Assembly: GCA_041746415.1 (NCBI GenBank) | Contig: JBGTHB010000084.1 | Location: 1-6,897 of the forward strand | Length of the DNA: 6,897 nucleotides | DNA from: JBGTHB01 sp041746415 | Lineage (GTDB): Bacteria; Pseudomonadota; Gammaproteobacteria; Coxiellales; Coxiellaceae | Reading direction: 5' to 3' | Part shown: in pieces, positions 6,010 through 6,897 of the stretch | Position numbering within the stretch: the stretch's first letter is position 1 | Layout: the number at the start of each line of letters is the position of its first letter | Position numbers and translations under genes: made by a program | The notes under the pieces: generated by a model | What the model was told of the DNA's origin: nothing | Databases searched by the model: none | The model's input: only the letters and a program-made list of their open reading frames with translations

Positions 6010-6552
6010 TTATTGTGCACAATACGATTGCACACCCATAGTTAATGTATTGAGCTGTTGACGCTGCGCGATTCGTTCACCTTGCAATGGATCATTGGCA
6101 TTGGTGTTGGCTAACGAAAGCGGCACGCGCCAAATTAATTGTTGACCGTTTAATGTGGCATTCAAACTATTGGCCAACAACTGTTGTTGCGCTGGCGTTA
6201 ATTGTTTATTTATCGCCGCGTGTATTTCAAATTCGTACAATGCTTTGTGCTCTTTGTTCACGCCAAATTTATGTAACCTTGCGCTGTAGGCGTCAATGTT
6301 TGGTGCTCTGCCATCAGCTAAGTTTGCTAAACCCAATTCAGTTAAACTAGGCGTTAAACTGCCGGCAAAATCGCCATTTGCTGCACATCCTGTGGTTTGA
6401 AAGTAACGATTTAAAGCGGCAGTAATTTGCGCCACATCACTTTTTTGCAAAGCGTCCGTGCGTGCATGATCAAAAAACAAATTCGATTTTAATATAACAA
6501 CTGTGATGATACCGATCACCGCTATCACCAATAACCATTCAATTAAGCGCAT
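6010..6552 (-). CDS. Leaderless pilin-like protein (pseudopilin N-terminus without prepilin leader)
   Basis: A 180-residue product beginning MRLIEWLLVIAVIGIITVVI, with a hydrophobic helix to about residue 22, then an amphipathic stretch DALQKSDVAQITAALNRYF (33-51) typical of pilins and type II secretion pseudopilins, and a globular part with Cys56 and Cys178, which could form one disulfide. Aligned to the F-T-L-I-E consensus, the initiator Met falls on mature position +1 and Glu5 on the conserved +5 Glu, so the leader and the Gly at -1 are absent. In-frame codons upstream (Cys-Val-Tyr-Leu-Tyr-Phe-Ser-Ile back to a stop at 6577-6579) offer no ATG, GTG or TTG and no Gly or Ala at -1, so a longer start is not available. 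Translation is coupled to the upstream gene through TAATG; no ribosome site is visible. Either a genuinely leaderless minor pilin or a non-pilin anchor protein. Confidence 0.8.
   Translation of the reverse strand: MRLIEWLLVIAVIGIITVVILKSNLFFDHARTDALQKSDVAQITAALNRYFQTTGCAANGDFAGSLTPSLTELGLANLADGRAPNIDAYSARLHKFGVNKEHKALYEFEIHAAINKQLTPAQQQLLANSLNATLNGQQLIWRVPLSLANTNANDPLQGERIAQRQQLNTLTMGVQSYCAQ
6011..6024. repeat. 14-bp perfect palindrome at the junction of the two pilin-like genes
   Basis: TATTGTGCACAATA is its own reverse complement and spans the last codons and stop of the leaderless pilin gene, 7 bases upstream of the next start codon at 6004. As RNA it could form a small 5-bp hairpin with a four-base loop near the initiation site. 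A palindrome of this length is expected about 0.4 times by chance in a window this size, so significance is doubtful. Confidence 0.3.
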
Positions 6553-6897
6553 TATGGAAAAGTATAAGTAAACGCATTACCCGAGCAGACGGATTTGATG
6601 CCTGCATCGTCGTTACGCGGATACGCTTTTAATAATGCACTGCAAATGTGCGCACTCGGTAAGCTAATACTGATTTGCGCTTTATTCGCATCAGACGCAA
6701 TAGTAATATCATCGCCCCACATATCTTTTAATGATGTGGTATCGCCGCTTAATATTAGCCCGGGAAAATTGGTTAATTGACCTGCTTGATAAAGTGATTC
6801 AATAGTAATGCCAGAATAATCCGTTTCAACACCTTTCCAACTGTGTGCCGCTGCAATTAAACCACCAATTTGGGTAACGGTGGTGTTTACTTTATTA
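6552..6897 (-). CDS. pilS: PilS-like type IVb major pilin (C-terminal 114 residues; 5' end off right edge)
   Basis: The visible part reads NKVNTTVTQIGGLIAAAHSW and continues with a YSGITIESLYQAGQLTNFPG stretch. This pattern of a helix, then a Y-S/G-V/I-T-like turn and 'ESL..QG.LT' is what I recall from the R64 PilS / type 4 secretory pilin family. It continues with DMWGDDITIASDANKAQISISLPSA, alternating strands, and ends with a cysteine pair (Cys in AHICSALL and Cys in KSVCSGN, 21 residues apart), the expected C-terminal disulfide loop of type IVb pilins, then a terminal strand AFTYTFP. The prepilin leader and N-terminal helix lie outside the window. The stop TAA shares one base with the next start (TAATG). 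As major pilin it would build the pilus shaft; the operon promoter must lie further right. Family confident to moderate because only the C-terminal part is seen. Confidence 0.7.
   Translation of the reverse strand, partial: NKVNTTVTQIGGLIAAAHSWKGVETDYSGITIESLYQAGQLTNFPGLILSGDTTSLKDMWGDDITIASDANKAQISISLPSAHICSALLKAYPRNDDAGIKSVCSGNAFTYTFP

Noticed and set aside
1..6897. tRNA, rRNA, CRISPR array, insertion sequence or integrase
   Set aside because: No cloverleaf-like or repeat-spacer pattern and no transposase or integrase motif seen in any frame.

Overview
The window looks like chromosomal DNA of a gammaproteobacterium with moderate to low GC (low 40s percent by eye, leucine codons rich in TTA/TTG). 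The purE-purK pair is of the bacterial type (PurE mutase plus ATP-grasp PurK). The surrounding genes resemble the type IVb 'thin pilus' loci first described on IncI plasmids such as R64 and also found in chromosomal islands. A Legionellales-like host would fit the composition, but that is inference; no taxonomic marker in the window settles it.

Layout, left to right: (1) 1-960, minus strand: a two-gene unit, a TcpQ/PilL-type periplasmic protein followed by the start of a PilN-type lipoprotein secretin that runs off the left edge. The two genes overlap by ATGA. (2) 961-1317: a divergent intergenic region with a likely promoter for the pil unit, a candidate purE promoter and two inverted repeats. 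(3) 1318-2840, plus strand: purE and purK, overlapping by ATGA, for the AIR to CAIR steps of purine synthesis. PurK ends unusually early. (4) 2880-6897, minus strand: a tightly coupled operon tail read right to left. It holds the end of a PilS-like major pilin, a small pilin-like protein that begins directly at the mature pilin N-terminus with no leader, a cysteine-rich prepilin, and a 727-residue protein with two membrane segments and a large soluble domain. Gene junctions are +1 overlap (TAATG), 5-nt gap and 4-nt overlap (ATGA).

How they may work together: secretin (PilN), its TcpQ-type partner, major pilin (PilS) and minor pilins are the expected parts of one type IVb pilus machine. The locus is cut in two by purEK on the opposite strand. 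After pilS, the R64 order continues with a transglycosylase, a prepilin peptidase and the PilV adhesin. Here three unrecognised genes occupy that place, and they are the most novel part of the window. The remaining machine genes (ATPase, inner-membrane platform, prepilin peptidase) are not in the window and should lie beyond one or both edges.
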